A stretch of DNA of 64,000 nucleotides, from contig NZ_NPZB01000002.1 in assembly GCF_002895945.1 (NCBI RefSeq), positions 992,001 through 1,056,000 of the forward strand, in the 5' to 3' direction. Below are positions 24,795-34,210 of this stretch, piece after piece; positions within the stretch are counted from its first letter, which is position 1, and each line of letters starts with the position of its first letter. The DNA is from Solilutibacter silvestris (GTDB lineage Bacteria; Pseudomonadota; Gammaproteobacteria; Xanthomonadales; Xanthomonadaceae). A program made the position numbers and the translations under genes. Under the pieces are notes generated by a model, which saw only the letters and a list, made by a program, of their open reading frames with translations, did no database searches and was not told where the DNA came from.

Positions 24795-26236
24795 CCGCGC
24801 GCACCACGCAACCAACCGCCGCTGAAACCGGCGCGCTTCAGGCCCTGGACGATATGCGGATTGCGCCGCATCACCTTCCACACCAGTTCGCTGCGATGGT
24901 TTTCGATCATCAGCACGATCGGCCCCTGGTCGAGGCCGAGGTAGTCCTTGTCGACCCATACGCCATCGACGATGTGTCCATGCTGCAGCTTCACCGTGGT
25001 GTCGGTCAGCGTGGGATTGAAGGCGTCGAAGAATCCGTAGCGCCCATAGATCGCCTTGCCATAGCGCGCGTGCATGGTTTCGATTGCACGCGTCGCGAGC
25101 TCCGGCGCGAACGCGATCGACGCCGCCGCCGCGGTCGGCGCGATGGTGCCGTCATCCAGGATGTATTCGCGGCCGACGCCACGCGCGGTATAGGTGTGGA
25201 ACTGGCGTTTCACTCCATCGATCGTCAATGCGACGTCGGCCGGTCCGTCGGATGGCGTCAGGCCCCAGATATCGGCGCCGTAGCCGCGCCAGCCCATCGG
25301 ATTGGCGATGGCATAGGCACGATGTGCCAGTGCCGCGCGACGACTGTTCTCGAAATAATCGATGCCGGAGCCGCGCGCCCAATCGTCGCGGATGCCGCGG
25401 AAATCGATCCAGACATGGCTGAACTGATGGCCGAACAGCGGCGGAAAACTCAGATAGGTTTGCCCGTGGAATTCGCCCCAGCTGACGTTATAGGTTTTGG
25501 TCCAGGCATCGTAGGCACCGCGCTGGACCGGATGCGTCGGCGAGGCCAACGCCAGCACGTAGACCAGCAAGGCTTCGTTGTAGCCTTCCCAATCACTCTT
25601 GATGAAGCCGCTTTCCGGCTTCCAGCCCATCCCGATCAGCGGCTTGCGCACCTGCATCCATGTCCAGTCGACGCGGCGATAGATGCGTTCGGCCAGCCGC
25701 CGGATTTCGCCTTCACTGGTGGTATTGCGATCAAAATAACTCTGCGCGAACAGCACGCCGGCGAGCAGCCAGGCCGTATCGACAGACGACAGCTCGCAGG
25801 TCGCGGTGCGCGTCCCCTCCGGCATGTCGAGGAAGTGGTAGTAGAAGCCGTGGTTTCCGGCAACGCCGTGGGCATCATCGCCCTGTTTCGCGCGGTCGAA
25901 GAAACGCAAGGTCAGCAAGGTGCGGCGCGCGGCTTCTTGTCGTGTCATCCAGCCGCGTTTGACGCCGACGCCGTAACTTGTCAAGCCGAACCCGACTGCC
26001 GCGATGCTGGAAAACGAAGGACTGGGCCAGCGATCGGGAATCAATCCATTGGATGGATCGGCACGCTCGGCGAAGAAATCGAAGGTGCGATGCTGCAGAT
26101 CATCGACCAGCGCGGGCACCGCGTGGGTGTCAACCGGAGCTCGATGCAAAGACGTCGACGACTTCGCGGACGTTCCACAGGTAAACGCCACGAGCAGGCA
26201 AGCCAAGGCCAGCTTTCCCTTGATCGTGGCCACCAT
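24791..26236 (-). CDS. GH144-like endo-beta-1,2-glucanase (glycoamylase-like domain)
   Basis: The 481-residue protein has a signal peptide (ALACLLVAFTCGTSA) and one large domain of the glycoamylase-like Pfam family that includes GH144 endo-beta-1,2-glucanases. Family hallmarks are visible: TFDFFAERADPSNGLIPDRW, FGHQFSHVWIDFRGIRDD, the LTPSDGP segment, YGFFDAFNPT and LDQGPIVLMIENHRS. GH144 enzymes cut linear beta-1,2-glucan to sophoro-oligosaccharides by inversion, so this is the main clue to the substrate of the locus. It is often labelled glucoamylase, which the family does not support. The ATG at 26236 follows TTGAGAG; a TTG twelve bases earlier is possible. It heads an operon with a LacI-type operator 40 bases upstream. 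Confidence 0.82.
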   Translation of the reverse strand: MVATIKGKLALACLLVAFTCGTSAKSSTSLHRAPVDTHAVPALVDDLQHRTFDFFAERADPSNGLIPDRWPSPSFSSIAAVGFGLTSYGVGVKRGWMTRQEAARRTLLTLRFFDRAKQGDDAHGVAGNHGFYYHFLDMPEGTRTATCELSSVDTAWLLAGVLFAQSYFDRNTTSEGEIRRLAERIYRRVDWTWMQVRKPLIGMGWKPESGFIKSDWEGYNEALLVYVLALASPTHPVQRGAYDAWTKTYNVSWGEFHGQTYLSFPPLFGHQFSHVWIDFRGIRDDWARGSGIDYFENSRRAALAHRAYAIANPMGWRGYGADIWGLTPSDGPADVALTIDGVKRQFHTYTARGVGREYILDDGTIAPTAAAASIAFAPELATRAIETMHARYGKAIYGRYGFFDAFNPTLTDTTVKLQHGHIVDGVWVDKDYLGLDQGPIVLMIENHRSELVWKVMRRNPHIVQGLKRAGFSGGWLRGARG

Positions 26237-26275
26237 GCGCGCTCTCAACCCATCTTGATGCAGAGTTGAATCGAA

Positions 26276-26289
26276 TGTAAGCGTTTACA
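26276..26289. promoter_or_regulatory. LacI-type operator of the GH144-ABC operon
   Basis: TGTAAGCGTTTACA (13 of 14 bases symmetric around the central CG) lies 40-53 bases upstream of the GH144-like ATG, a position where a repressor would cover the promoter core. It matches the palindromes at 26466 and 35291 in all but one base. Confidence 0.8.
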
Positions 26290-26314
26290 TATCGAAATGC
26301 AAAGCGCCTTGCTG

Positions 26315-26358
26315 CAACTTTCGATGGCGCATTGCAGCAATTCTCAACGGTATGTTTT
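26315..26358 (-). repeat. Conserved 44-bp promoter block, copy 1
   Basis: This block matches 35329-35372 at 37 of 44 positions. In both places it begins 38-39 bases beyond the start of the LacI-type operator and about 80 bases upstream of the ATG it serves. On the transcribed strand its core reads GAATTGCTGC followed by GCGC and ATCGAAAGTTG. It probably holds the -35 region and perhaps a second regulator site. Confidence 0.6.
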
Positions 26359-26465
26359 CGGGCGATGCAATCACGTCAATGCCTGGCGGTTGGCCGCCCG
26401 GCCCTCGCCCGCACGACGCATCCGCGCTTTGGCGCATGTCGCAATACGAGGCCGCGCGCGTTGCG

Positions 26466-26479
26466 TGTAAACGTTTACA
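26466..26479. promoter_or_regulatory. LacI-type operator of the second discoidin gene
   Basis: TGTAAACGTTTACA is a perfect 14-bp palindrome 49-62 bases upstream of the ATG at 26528. It is identical to the one before lacI. With the operator at 26276 it brackets the divergent intergenic region, so looping between the two sites is possible. Confidence 0.8.
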
Positions 26480-26527
26480 TCCCTAGTATCCAGGCAGTTG
26501 TTGCTCGCGAAAATCGGGAACGCAGAA

Positions 26528-29500
26528 ATGAAACTCATGCGATGGTTGCTGCCGCTCACAGTGCTGTTGCCTGTCGCGTTTGCGCATGCCGGCAGCGACG
26601 GGCTTCCGCCTCGTGCGCAATGGAAGGCGACGACATCGTCCACCGAGGAACCGGGAATGCCGGCGGCGTTCGCCATCGACGGCGATCCGAAGACGCGCTG
26701 GGGCGGCGCATTCTCGCCGGGCAACTGGTTCCAGGTCGATCTCGGTCGCAGCGCGGCGATCGGTGGCGTGGAAATCCAGTGGGAATGGGGCGGAGCCCGC
26801 GCATATTCGATCCAGGTTTCGGATGATGCACAGCATTGGCGCACTGCGTTCGAGACCAGCGACAACAAGGGTGGCATCGAGTACGAAGTTTTTCCTGCGG
26901 TGCGCGCGCGTTACGTGCGCCTCGCCGCACCCGCGCGCACGGCGGATTGGGGCGTGTCGATTTTCGAGTTCCGGCCGCTCGCGCAAAGCGAAGCGCCCAG
27001 GCTGTCGCTGCACGATGGCGATGCGCTGTGGTCCTCCTCCTCCGATACGTCGCCGCGGGCATTGCCGAAACGCGATGATGGTGCACAGGAACTGACGATC
27101 GATCTGCCGCGCCCATTGCCGCTTGCCGGACTCGAAGTGTCTTGGGGCGAGGCGCCGGAATCGGTCCGGCTGGAAGGACGCGACGAGGAAGGCAAGTGGA
27201 CCACGCTGGCGGATGATCCCGATGCGCTCGGTGAAAGCGCATTTCTCGCCACGGCCGCGCCGCGCACTTTCACCGCGTTGAGATTGAGTGCGACCGCGGC
27301 CGGGAAACCCGCCAGTGCGAAACGCCTGCGGCTACTCGGCCCGAAGCAGGCGATGACGCCGATGAAGCGTTACCAGCTCGCTGCCGCCAAACGCAATGCG
27401 GCGCTGTTTCCGTCCTCGTTGCACGAGCAGCAGGTGTACTGGACCGTGGTCGGCATTCCGGCCGGCCGGCAGAAAGCGGTGTTCGACGAATACGGCAACA
27501 TCGAAGCGTGGAAAGGCGCCCCGCTGGTGCAGCCGATATGGCGCGATGCTTCGGGCAAGGCGGTCGCGGCGACGTCCGCGACACCGATCGAACATCGCTT
27601 GCGCGACGGCTGGATGCCGCTGCCGGGTCTCGACTGGTCGCCGCAGGATGGATTGCAGCTCACCAGCGAAGCGATCGCGATCGAGCGCAACGGCGCGCCA
27701 GTCGTGCTGGTGCGGCATCGCTTGAGCAATACCGGCAAGGTCGCGGTTGGCGGTACGTTCTCGCTGCTGACGCGCCCGATGCAGATGAGTCCGCCATGGC
27801 AGAACGGCGGTTTGGCGCCGATCCACGACATCACGCTCGAAGGCGACGCCGTGCGCGTCAATGGCCGCGTGCTGTATCGCAGTGTGCTGCCCGATGCGAA
27901 AGGCGCATCGGCATTCGGCGCCCATGGCGAAGATGAAATCACCCGCTTCGCCGCGGATGGAATCACACCGCCGCAGGCACAGGCGCACGACGACGAAGGG
28001 CTCGCCGCGGCGATGCAGAGCTGGCGCGTCGATCTCGCACCGAATACGCATCGCGACTTCGTCCTCGCCTTCGCGCTCGGCGATCGTCGTATCGATACGG
28101 AAAAGCTACCGCTACCCGCCGCGCCCGCGTTGCCGGAATCGTTCGACGGCGCGGCATTCGATCGTCTCGCGGACGAAACCGCAAAGCAATGGCAGCAGCG
28201 CCTGGGAAGCATCGGACTGTCCCTGCCCGATCGCTCGCTGGTCGACATGCTGCGCGCGCAGGCCGCGTACATGCTGTTGAACCAGAGCGGCATGGCAATG
28301 CAGGCCGGGCCGCGCAACTACAACCGTGCGTTCATCCGCGACGGCGCAGCCACGGCGGCGATCCTGCTGCGCATGGGCATGGCAAAGACGGCACGCGACT
28401 ACGCCGATTGGTACGGCGCGCACGCAGTGCACGAAGACGGACTCGTCTCGCCGATCCTCAACGACGACGGCACGGTCAACACCGGCTTCGGTTCCGACAT
28501 CGAATACGACAGCCAGGGCGAGTTCGTCTGGCTCATCGCCGAAATCGCCCGCCTCGACGGCGGCGCGGCCAGCGTGCGCGCCCATCAACGGCAGGTCACG
28601 CAGGCGCTGCGCTTTTTGCAGAAGCTGCGCGAACGCACGCTGGTCGGAGGCTATCAGAAGGACAAGCCGGCACCGGAACGTTTCCGCGGCATCATCGCGC
28701 CGTCGATCAGTCACGAAGGCTACTCGACACCAACGCACAGTTACTGGGACGACTACTGGGCGCTGAAAGGCTGGCACGACGGCGCGTGGCTGTTGCAACA
28801 GTGGGGCGATCGCGACGGCGCGAAATGGGCGCGCGGGCAATACACCGCGTTGCGCGAATCGGTCGCGGCATCGATCCGCGCGACGATGCGGTGGAAAGGC
28901 GCGGACACGATCCCCGCCGATGCCGACACCGGCGGCAGCGACCCGACCAGCGTTTCCATCGGCCTTGATCCTGCTGGCCAGCAGGATGTGATGCCCGCCG
29001 ATGCGCTGCACCGCACGTTCGCGCGCTATCTCGACGATGTGCGCAAACGTGACGCGCCCGATGCGCTGTACGCATACACGCCATACGAACTGCGCAACGT
29101 GTTGACCTATGTCCACCTCGATCAACCGCAGGCGGCGAACGAATTGCTGATGCGTTTCCTTGGCCATCGTCGGCCGCTGGCGTGGCAGGTATTGGCCGAG
29201 GTCGTCTATTCCGACTTGCGCCACGCGATCTATCTCGGCGACATGCCGCACACCTGGATCGGTTCCGAATATGCGCGTGCGCTGTTCGGCATGCTGATGC
29301 ACGAAGGCGACCACGAACTCGAACTGCTGCCCGGCGCGCCGCCGGCGTGGCTCGCAGGCGATGGCTTGCGCATCGACAGGTTGCCGACCGCGCATGGCGC
29401 ATTGACGATGGCGGCGCGCGAGCGCGACGGCGAGTTGCATGTCGAACTCGGGCGAGGACTCGTCGCCGGCACGACGTTGCGAGTGCACTGGCCGAATCGA

Positions 29501-29605
29501 CGCAAGCCTTCGAGCGTGACGGTGGATGGCAAGCCAGCCGCGGATTTCGACGCGGACGGTATCCGCATCGGCAAACCGTTCGCAACATTGGTCGCGCGCT
29601 GGTGA
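26528..29605 (+). CDS. Exported discoidin / six-hairpin glycosidase-like protein (paralogue B)
   Basis: The 1025-residue product starts with a signal peptide (WLLPLTVLLPVAFAHA-G). A discoidin-like domain follows at about 25-140, with the typical AFAIDGDPKTRWGG and YVRLAAPAR ends. Next come a second beta-sandwich and a C-terminal (alpha/alpha)6-type region. The barrel shares RNYNRAFIRDGA, SQGEFVWLIAEIA, SISHEGYSTPTHSYWDDYWALKG and MPHTWIGSEYA with the paralogue at 18666, which is otherwise quite diverged. No ABC subunit accompanies it. The ATG at 26528 was chosen because the signal peptide follows directly; ATG at 26537 is an alternative. It is convergent with the halogenase-like gene (six-base gap). 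A glycan-active enzyme working with the GH144-like protein is inferred. Confidence 0.78.
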   Translation: MKLMRWLLPLTVLLPVAFAHAGSDGLPPRAQWKATTSSTEEPGMPAAFAIDGDPKTRWGGAFSPGNWFQVDLGRSAAIGGVEIQWEWGGARAYSIQVSDDAQHWRTAFETSDNKGGIEYEVFPAVRARYVRLAAPARTADWGVSIFEFRPLAQSEAPRLSLHDGDALWSSSSDTSPRALPKRDDGAQELTIDLPRPLPLAGLEVSWGEAPESVRLEGRDEEGKWTTLADDPDALGESAFLATAAPRTFTALRLSATAAGKPASAKRLRLLGPKQAMTPMKRYQLAAAKRNAALFPSSLHEQQVYWTVVGIPAGRQKAVFDEYGNIEAWKGAPLVQPIWRDASGKAVAATSATPIEHRLRDGWMPLPGLDWSPQDGLQLTSEAIAIERNGAPVVLVRHRLSNTGKVAVGGTFSLLTRPMQMSPPWQNGGLAPIHDITLEGDAVRVNGRVLYRSVLPDAKGASAFGAHGEDEITRFAADGITPPQAQAHDDEGLAAAMQSWRVDLAPNTHRDFVLAFALGDRRIDTEKLPLPAAPALPESFDGAAFDRLADETAKQWQQRLGSIGLSLPDRSLVDMLRAQAAYMLLNQSGMAMQAGPRNYNRAFIRDGAATAAILLRMGMAKTARDYADWYGAHAVHEDGLVSPILNDDGTVNTGFGSDIEYDSQGEFVWLIAEIARLDGGAASVRAHQRQVTQALRFLQKLRERTLVGGYQKDKPAPERFRGIIAPSISHEGYSTPTHSYWDDYWALKGWHDGAWLLQQWGDRDGAKWARGQYTALRESVAASIRATMRWKGADTIPADADTGGSDPTSVSIGLDPAGQQDVMPADALHRTFARYLDDVRKRDAPDALYAYTPYELRNVLTYVHLDQPQAANELLMRFLGHRRPLAWQVLAEVVYSDLRHAIYLGDMPHTWIGSEYARALFGMLMHEGDHELELLPGAPPAWLAGDGLRIDRLPTAHGALTMAARERDGELHVELGRGLVAGTTLRVHWPNRRKPSSVTVDGKPAADFDADGIRIGKPFATLVARW

Positions 29606-29611
29606 GCCGCC

Positions 29612-31132
29612 TTATGTCATCGCGGGGGCCTTGCAAAGGCGATCGATGAACGCCTGGTGCGGGGGCATGGCCTGCGCACAGGCCGAAATCACCTTGCCGA
29701 CGTGTTCGACGAACTTGAACACTTCTTCTTCCGGCATCTGATCAACGATTGGGTGGCAGACCTCGGGCACGATTCGTTGCCCCAGCAGCACCTGCACCCA
29801 GCTCTGCATGGCGAAGAACTCCTCGCCATCGCGATAGAAACGGCCGGAGCGCCGGAACAGATCGATGTTCTCCTGCAGGCTGTCGGGAACGGACATGGTG
29901 CGGCAATGGTTCCAGAACGGCGTGTCATCGCGTTCGGTCGCCTTGTAATGCAGGACGATGAAATCGCGGATGCGGTCGTAGTCGAAATCGACGGCGCGGT
30001 TGTAGCGCTCGACCAGCCCCGGATCGAAGCCCACATCCGGGAACATGTCGATCAGGCGCACGATGCTCATCTGGATCAAATGAATGCTGGTCGATTCGAG
30101 CGGTTCCATGAAACCGCTGGCCAGGCCGACCGCAACGACATTCTTGTCCCAGAATTTCCTGCGCTTGCCGGTGATGAAGCGCAGCGGCCTCGGCTCGGCC
30201 AGCGCCTCGCCATCCAGATTGGCCAGCAGGGCCGCAGCGGCTTCGTCATCGCTGACGAAACGGCTGCTGTAAACGTAGCCATTGCCGACGCGATGCTGCA
30301 GGGGAATCCGCCACTGCCAGCCGGCAGGCCGCGCCGTGCAGCGTGTATATGGTGTCGGTGCTTCGGTCGTGGCGCAAGGCACGGCCAGCGCACGGTCGCA
30401 AGGCAGCCAGTGGCTCCAATCTTCATAGCCGGCCTTCAGGGTCTGCTCGATCAGCAAACCGCGAAATCCCGAGCAATCGATGAACAGATCGCCGGCGATG
30501 CGCTCGCCGCTTTCCAGCACCACCGCGTCGATGAATCCATCGTCCGGCCGCTGCGACACCTGCACGATCTTGCCTTCGTGCCTGACCACGCCCAGCTTTT
30601 CGGCATAGCCCCGCAGATACTTCGCATAGGATGCCGCATCGAAGTGGTAGGCATAGGCGATGTTGGCCAGCGGCGACGTTGCCGGCACATCGCTGGCCGG
30701 CGGCATGAAACGCCCTTGTTCGGCTGCTTCCGATTGCAGGCCATAGTGGCAATAGTCTTGCGCACGCCCTGCCCCGCGGGCGCGCAGCCAATAGTGATGG
30801 AACGGCACCGGACCGAGGTCCTGCCCCACCGAACCGAAGCCGTGATAGTAGGTATCGCCGATGCGCGCCCAGTCGCGGAACTGGATGCCGAGCTTGAACG
30901 TGCCCTGGGTGGCCTTGACGAAATCCGCTTCGTCCAGTCCCAGCACTTGCGCGTTGAAGGTGCGGATGTGCGGAACGGTGGCCTCGCCCACGCCGACGAT
31001 GCCGATCTCGTCGGATTCGACCACGCGGATCTTGCGATTCTTGCCGAGATGCCTGGCCAACGCGGCGGCGGCCATCCAGCCGGCCGCACCCCCGCCCACC
31101 ACGACGATGTCCCCGATCGCGTTTTCGTCCAT
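29612..31132 (-). CDS. Flavin-dependent tryptophan-halogenase-like protein
   Basis: The 506-residue protein has the FAD motif GGGAAGW at 13-19 and the halogenase hallmark WxWxIP (WQWRIP, 272-277). It also has both catalytic residues of PrnA/RebH at equivalent numbers: Lys80 (GTFKLGIQF) and Glu346 (MEPLEST). Such enzymes chlorinate or brominate aromatic substrates with FADH2, oxygen and halide. Relatives next to TonB-dependent receptors are common in xanthomonads, Caulobacter and Shewanella, but the substrate there is not established. The ATG at 31132 follows GGAGCAGG. It is 65 bases downstream of the receptor gene and probably cotranscribed with lacI and the receptor. A flavin reductase partner is not encoded in the window. 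Confidence 0.87.
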   Translation of the reverse strand: MDENAIGDIVVVGGGAAGWMAAAALARHLGKNRKIRVVESDEIGIVGVGEATVPHIRTFNAQVLGLDEADFVKATQGTFKLGIQFRDWARIGDTYYHGFGSVGQDLGPVPFHHYWLRARGAGRAQDYCHYGLQSEAAEQGRFMPPASDVPATSPLANIAYAYHFDAASYAKYLRGYAEKLGVVRHEGKIVQVSQRPDDGFIDAVVLESGERIAGDLFIDCSGFRGLLIEQTLKAGYEDWSHWLPCDRALAVPCATTEAPTPYTRCTARPAGWQWRIPLQHRVGNGYVYSSRFVSDDEAAAALLANLDGEALAEPRPLRFITGKRRKFWDKNVVAVGLASGFMEPLESTSIHLIQMSIVRLIDMFPDVGFDPGLVERYNRAVDFDYDRIRDFIVLHYKATERDDTPFWNHCRTMSVPDSLQENIDLFRRSGRFYRDGEEFFAMQSWVQVLLGQRIVPEVCHPIVDQMPEEEVFKFVEHVGKVISACAQAMPPHQAFIDRLCKAPAMT

Positions 31133-31197
31133 CACCTGCTCCGAAAGACAAGACCCGCTTGCGCGGGCCCTGTCGACTTGCTGCACCTTGCGGCGCG

Positions 31198-34100
31198 TCA
31201 GAAGAACACCCGCATGCTCATGAACAATGTGCGTGGCGGGGTGTACTGGGAACCATATTTCTTGACCTGGATGTTGGTCGCCTGGCCGTTGACCCAGGTC
31301 CAGGTGTAGTCGTTTCGGTTGCCCCAATTGAACGCATTGATCAAATCGCCACGGAACTGCACGGTCAGCCCCTTGTAGATCTTGATGTCCTTGGACAAGG
31401 ACAAATCAAGTTCCTTCACGCCGTACGCGCCCGGCACATCGAATGCCAGCGGCGTCGGAATGTTGCCCGACCCGGACCATCCGTCGGCCACTTCATTGCG
31501 TGGCGGCGGCGTGGACAGCGTCAGCTTGCCCGAAGAGGTGATCCCCCACGGCAAGTCATAGATGCCCGTTACGACGAGGCGATGCACGGGCACCGCTTTC
31601 AAAGGGATGAACGGGTAATTGCCGATGGTGGCGGCATCGAACGAGTAATGCTCGTCACCGCCGCGATTGCCGCTCGCGTGCGAGAAGGTATAGGCCACCG
31701 AAGCGCCCCAGCCCGAAGACTTGGTGTAGGGCTTGTCCGCCGACAACAGCAACTGCGCGGTCCGGGTTTCGATGCCGTTGTCGCCCAGGATCAGGCCACC
31801 GAAACCCGGCGGATTGTGTTCCCACGGCTGGGCGGTGCCGCCCCACGAAGGCGTGCCCCAGAAGGCGCCATTCGGGTAGCGGTTGCCCAGGGTGAAGACG
31901 AAGCCATTCTTGCTGATGATTTTCGACAACGTCGCCGACGTATTCCACTCGCCCAGCTTGGCGCGCAAGCCCAGCGAATACTGATCCGAATACGGCGTCT
32001 TCATGTTGTTGTTCAACAAGTCGATTTCGCCATTGCGTACGCCGGGCGTGACCAGACCCGCCATCCCGGCGCTGCCGCCGCTGAGGTAACCCGGATTCCA
32101 GTTTGCACAAGTATTCGGGGCTGGCGTGCAGCCGGTCGACTCGGCGAACTTGACGGTGTAGCTGGACAGCGCCGACTTGACCTGTTCCAGTCCCATGTAG
32201 TCGTACAGGTTGCGGTCGTAGCTGCGACCCGCACCGCCGAACAGCACCAGGCTTTCGTCGCCACTGATGTCGTACGAGAAGCCCAGGCGCGGCGCCCAGT
32301 TGTTCTTGGGCGACTTGCGGTTATGGCCGTTGCCGATGTAGTTGTCGATGTTGATGCCGCCCTTCGCCAGCGTTTGCCGGTAGGTCTGGCCAGCAGGCGC
32401 ACCCGATGTGGTGTCGGGTCCATTCAACGCCGCCAGGACTTCCGACGGGGTGACGAAATTGGTGTACGAGGGAATCTTTTCGTAATCCCAGCGCACGCCC
32501 AGATTGAATTGCAGCCTGTCGGTGACGTCCCAGTCGTCCTGGATGTAGAAGCCGTACTGCTTGTCCTTGGTCGTCACCGACGGCGTGCCGCCGACGAACG
32601 GCAGGTTGAACTTGACCTCGTACGGAATGGCGCTGGTGCCGGTCGGACCGGGAGCACTGCCATCGTTGACCATGTAATAGAACGACGGGTTGACCGTGGA
32701 ATTTTCGCTCTGGGTCAGGTCGACCTGCTTGTACTTGAAGCCGACCTTGATGACATGGCTGCCATGCCAGTCGATGCGATTGAAGGTCAGGTCGTCCTGG
32801 AACGCCGGACCCTTTTGCCCCTTGCGCTGGATCGCAAGGCCACTGGTCGCGTCATCGAACATCAGGACGTCGCTTTCGCTCTGCTGCTTGGTGTAGACCG
32901 ACTGGTTGCCGAAGTTGTACGCGGTCGGGTTGAACAGCACGTCTTCGTACGTCACCCTTGCCTCGTTCAGAAACGACTCACCGTAATGCTCCCAGCGCAG
33001 GTCGTAGCGGTTTTCGCGATTCGCGTTGTTCTTGGCGGCGCGCGCCGTGGTTTGGGCACCGACGCTGTCACGGCTGTCTTCCTTGCGAACCTTGGCGGAA
33101 AACTCCAGCTTGTCGTTGTCACCGATCTCCCAGTCGATCTTGCCGAAATACAGGTCTTCCTTGAACGGTCGCGTTACCGGGCCGAACTGCTGCTGCACTC
33201 GCTGCGGCAGATATGGCGCATAGCTGGCGAATTGGGAGGGCACGGTCACCGGATCGGCTGGCGTCACGAAGTTCTTGCCCTCGTAACTCACGAAGAAGTG
33301 CATCTTGTCCTTGATGATCGGGCCACCCAAGGCGAAGCCATATTCGTTCTGGCGCGTCTTGAGCTTGTCCTTGCCCGGCTCCTGTTCCGCTGCCGTGCGA
33401 TCGCGCCAGCTCGTGTTGGTATGGCGACCGAACACTTCGCCATGGAACTGGTTGCCGCCGGACTTGGTCTGGGCGATGATCGCCGCCGAACCGACCTGGT
33501 CGAATTCAGCCTTGTAGTTCGAAGTGACGACCTTGTATTCGCCGATGGCAAGCTGCGGGAACGGGTTGCCGGCGCTCTGTTGCTGCCCCGACACACCACC
33601 GAACAGATAGCTCTTCTGGCCGACACCGTCGATGTAGACGTTGACCGCCGAGGTTTGCTGGGCGCCGCCGCGGATATCCGAATGGCCGGAGCCATCGGTG
33701 GTGAACTGCATGCCCGGCACGGTGTCCGCAAATTCGAGGAAATTGCGCGTCAGCTGCGGCACCGTATTGATCTGCTTCAGCGAAATGTTCTTGCCGACTT
33801 CGGAAGTCTTCTTTTCGACCAGCGCCCCGGTCACCGTCACCTTGCCCAGTTCGCCTGTCGTCGCTGCGGCCGCGCCGCCGGCAAGATTGAGGTTGACCGA
33901 AGTCGCCACCGCCAGGGTCACGGTTTGTGCGGCGCCGCCTGCCGCCTCCACCCGATAGGTGCCGGGCTCCAGACCGACCAGCGCGTAACTGCCATCAGCA
34001 TTGGCACTGACCTTGCGGGTCGCCCCCGAGGCCGTGTTGGTCGCGGTGATTTGCGCCCCGGGCGGCGCCTTGCCGCGCAAGGTCGCATTCGACGACTGCG

Positions 34101-34200
34101 CGAACGCCGGCGTCGACATCGCGGCAATGCAGCTGCACAACGCGACGGCAAGCAGGCTGCGTTGCAGGCGGGAATGGGAGGATCGGTGTTCGTTCTTCAT
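31198..34200 (-). CDS. TonB-dependent outer-membrane receptor (Oar-like)
   Basis: The 1000-residue protein should carry the glycan substrate across the outer membrane using TonB energy. It has a signal peptide ending AFA-Q, a small carboxypeptidase-regulatory-like domain (about 38-105, TNTASGATRKVSANADGSYA) and a TonB-box-like segment GKVTVTG. The plug domain contains DIRGG and YIDGVGQ. A beta-barrel of about 750 residues ends in Phe (MSMRVFF), the signal for barrel assembly. The ATG at 34200 follows ATGAGG; an upstream GTG is weaker. It starts 10 bases after the lacI stop, so regulator and receptor share a transcript. No SusD partner is present, as expected in Proteobacteria. Confidence 0.9.
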   Translation of the reverse strand: MKNEHRSSHSRLQRSLLAVALCSCIAAMSTPAFAQSSNATLRGKAPPGAQITATNTASGATRKVSANADGSYALVGLEPGTYRVEAAGGAAQTVTLAVATSVNLNLAGGAAAATTGELGKVTVTGALVEKKTSEVGKNISLKQINTVPQLTRNFLEFADTVPGMQFTTDGSGHSDIRGGAQQTSAVNVYIDGVGQKSYLFGGVSGQQQSAGNPFPQLAIGEYKVVTSNYKAEFDQVGSAAIIAQTKSGGNQFHGEVFGRHTNTSWRDRTAAEQEPGKDKLKTRQNEYGFALGGPIIKDKMHFFVSYEGKNFVTPADPVTVPSQFASYAPYLPQRVQQQFGPVTRPFKEDLYFGKIDWEIGDNDKLEFSAKVRKEDSRDSVGAQTTARAAKNNANRENRYDLRWEHYGESFLNEARVTYEDVLFNPTAYNFGNQSVYTKQQSESDVLMFDDATSGLAIQRKGQKGPAFQDDLTFNRIDWHGSHVIKVGFKYKQVDLTQSENSTVNPSFYYMVNDGSAPGPTGTSAIPYEVKFNLPFVGGTPSVTTKDKQYGFYIQDDWDVTDRLQFNLGVRWDYEKIPSYTNFVTPSEVLAALNGPDTTSGAPAGQTYRQTLAKGGINIDNYIGNGHNRKSPKNNWAPRLGFSYDISGDESLVLFGGAGRSYDRNLYDYMGLEQVKSALSSYTVKFAESTGCTPAPNTCANWNPGYLSGGSAGMAGLVTPGVRNGEIDLLNNNMKTPYSDQYSLGLRAKLGEWNTSATLSKIISKNGFVFTLGNRYPNGAFWGTPSWGGTAQPWEHNPPGFGGLILGDNGIETRTAQLLLSADKPYTKSSGWGASVAYTFSHASGNRGGDEHYSFDAATIGNYPFIPLKAVPVHRLVVTGIYDLPWGITSSGKLTLSTPPPRNEVADGWSGSGNIPTPLAFDVPGAYGVKELDLSLSKDIKIYKGLTVQFRGDLINAFNWGNRNDYTWTWVNGQATNIQVKKYGSQYTPPRTLFMSMRVFF

Positions 34201-34210
34201 GAGTTGCACC

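Noticed and set aside
24791-26236. Annotation of the GH144-like gene as glucoamylase
   Set aside because: The motifs fit the glycoamylase-like Pfam family containing GH144, not GH15 glucoamylase, and the neighbours are beta-glucosidases.
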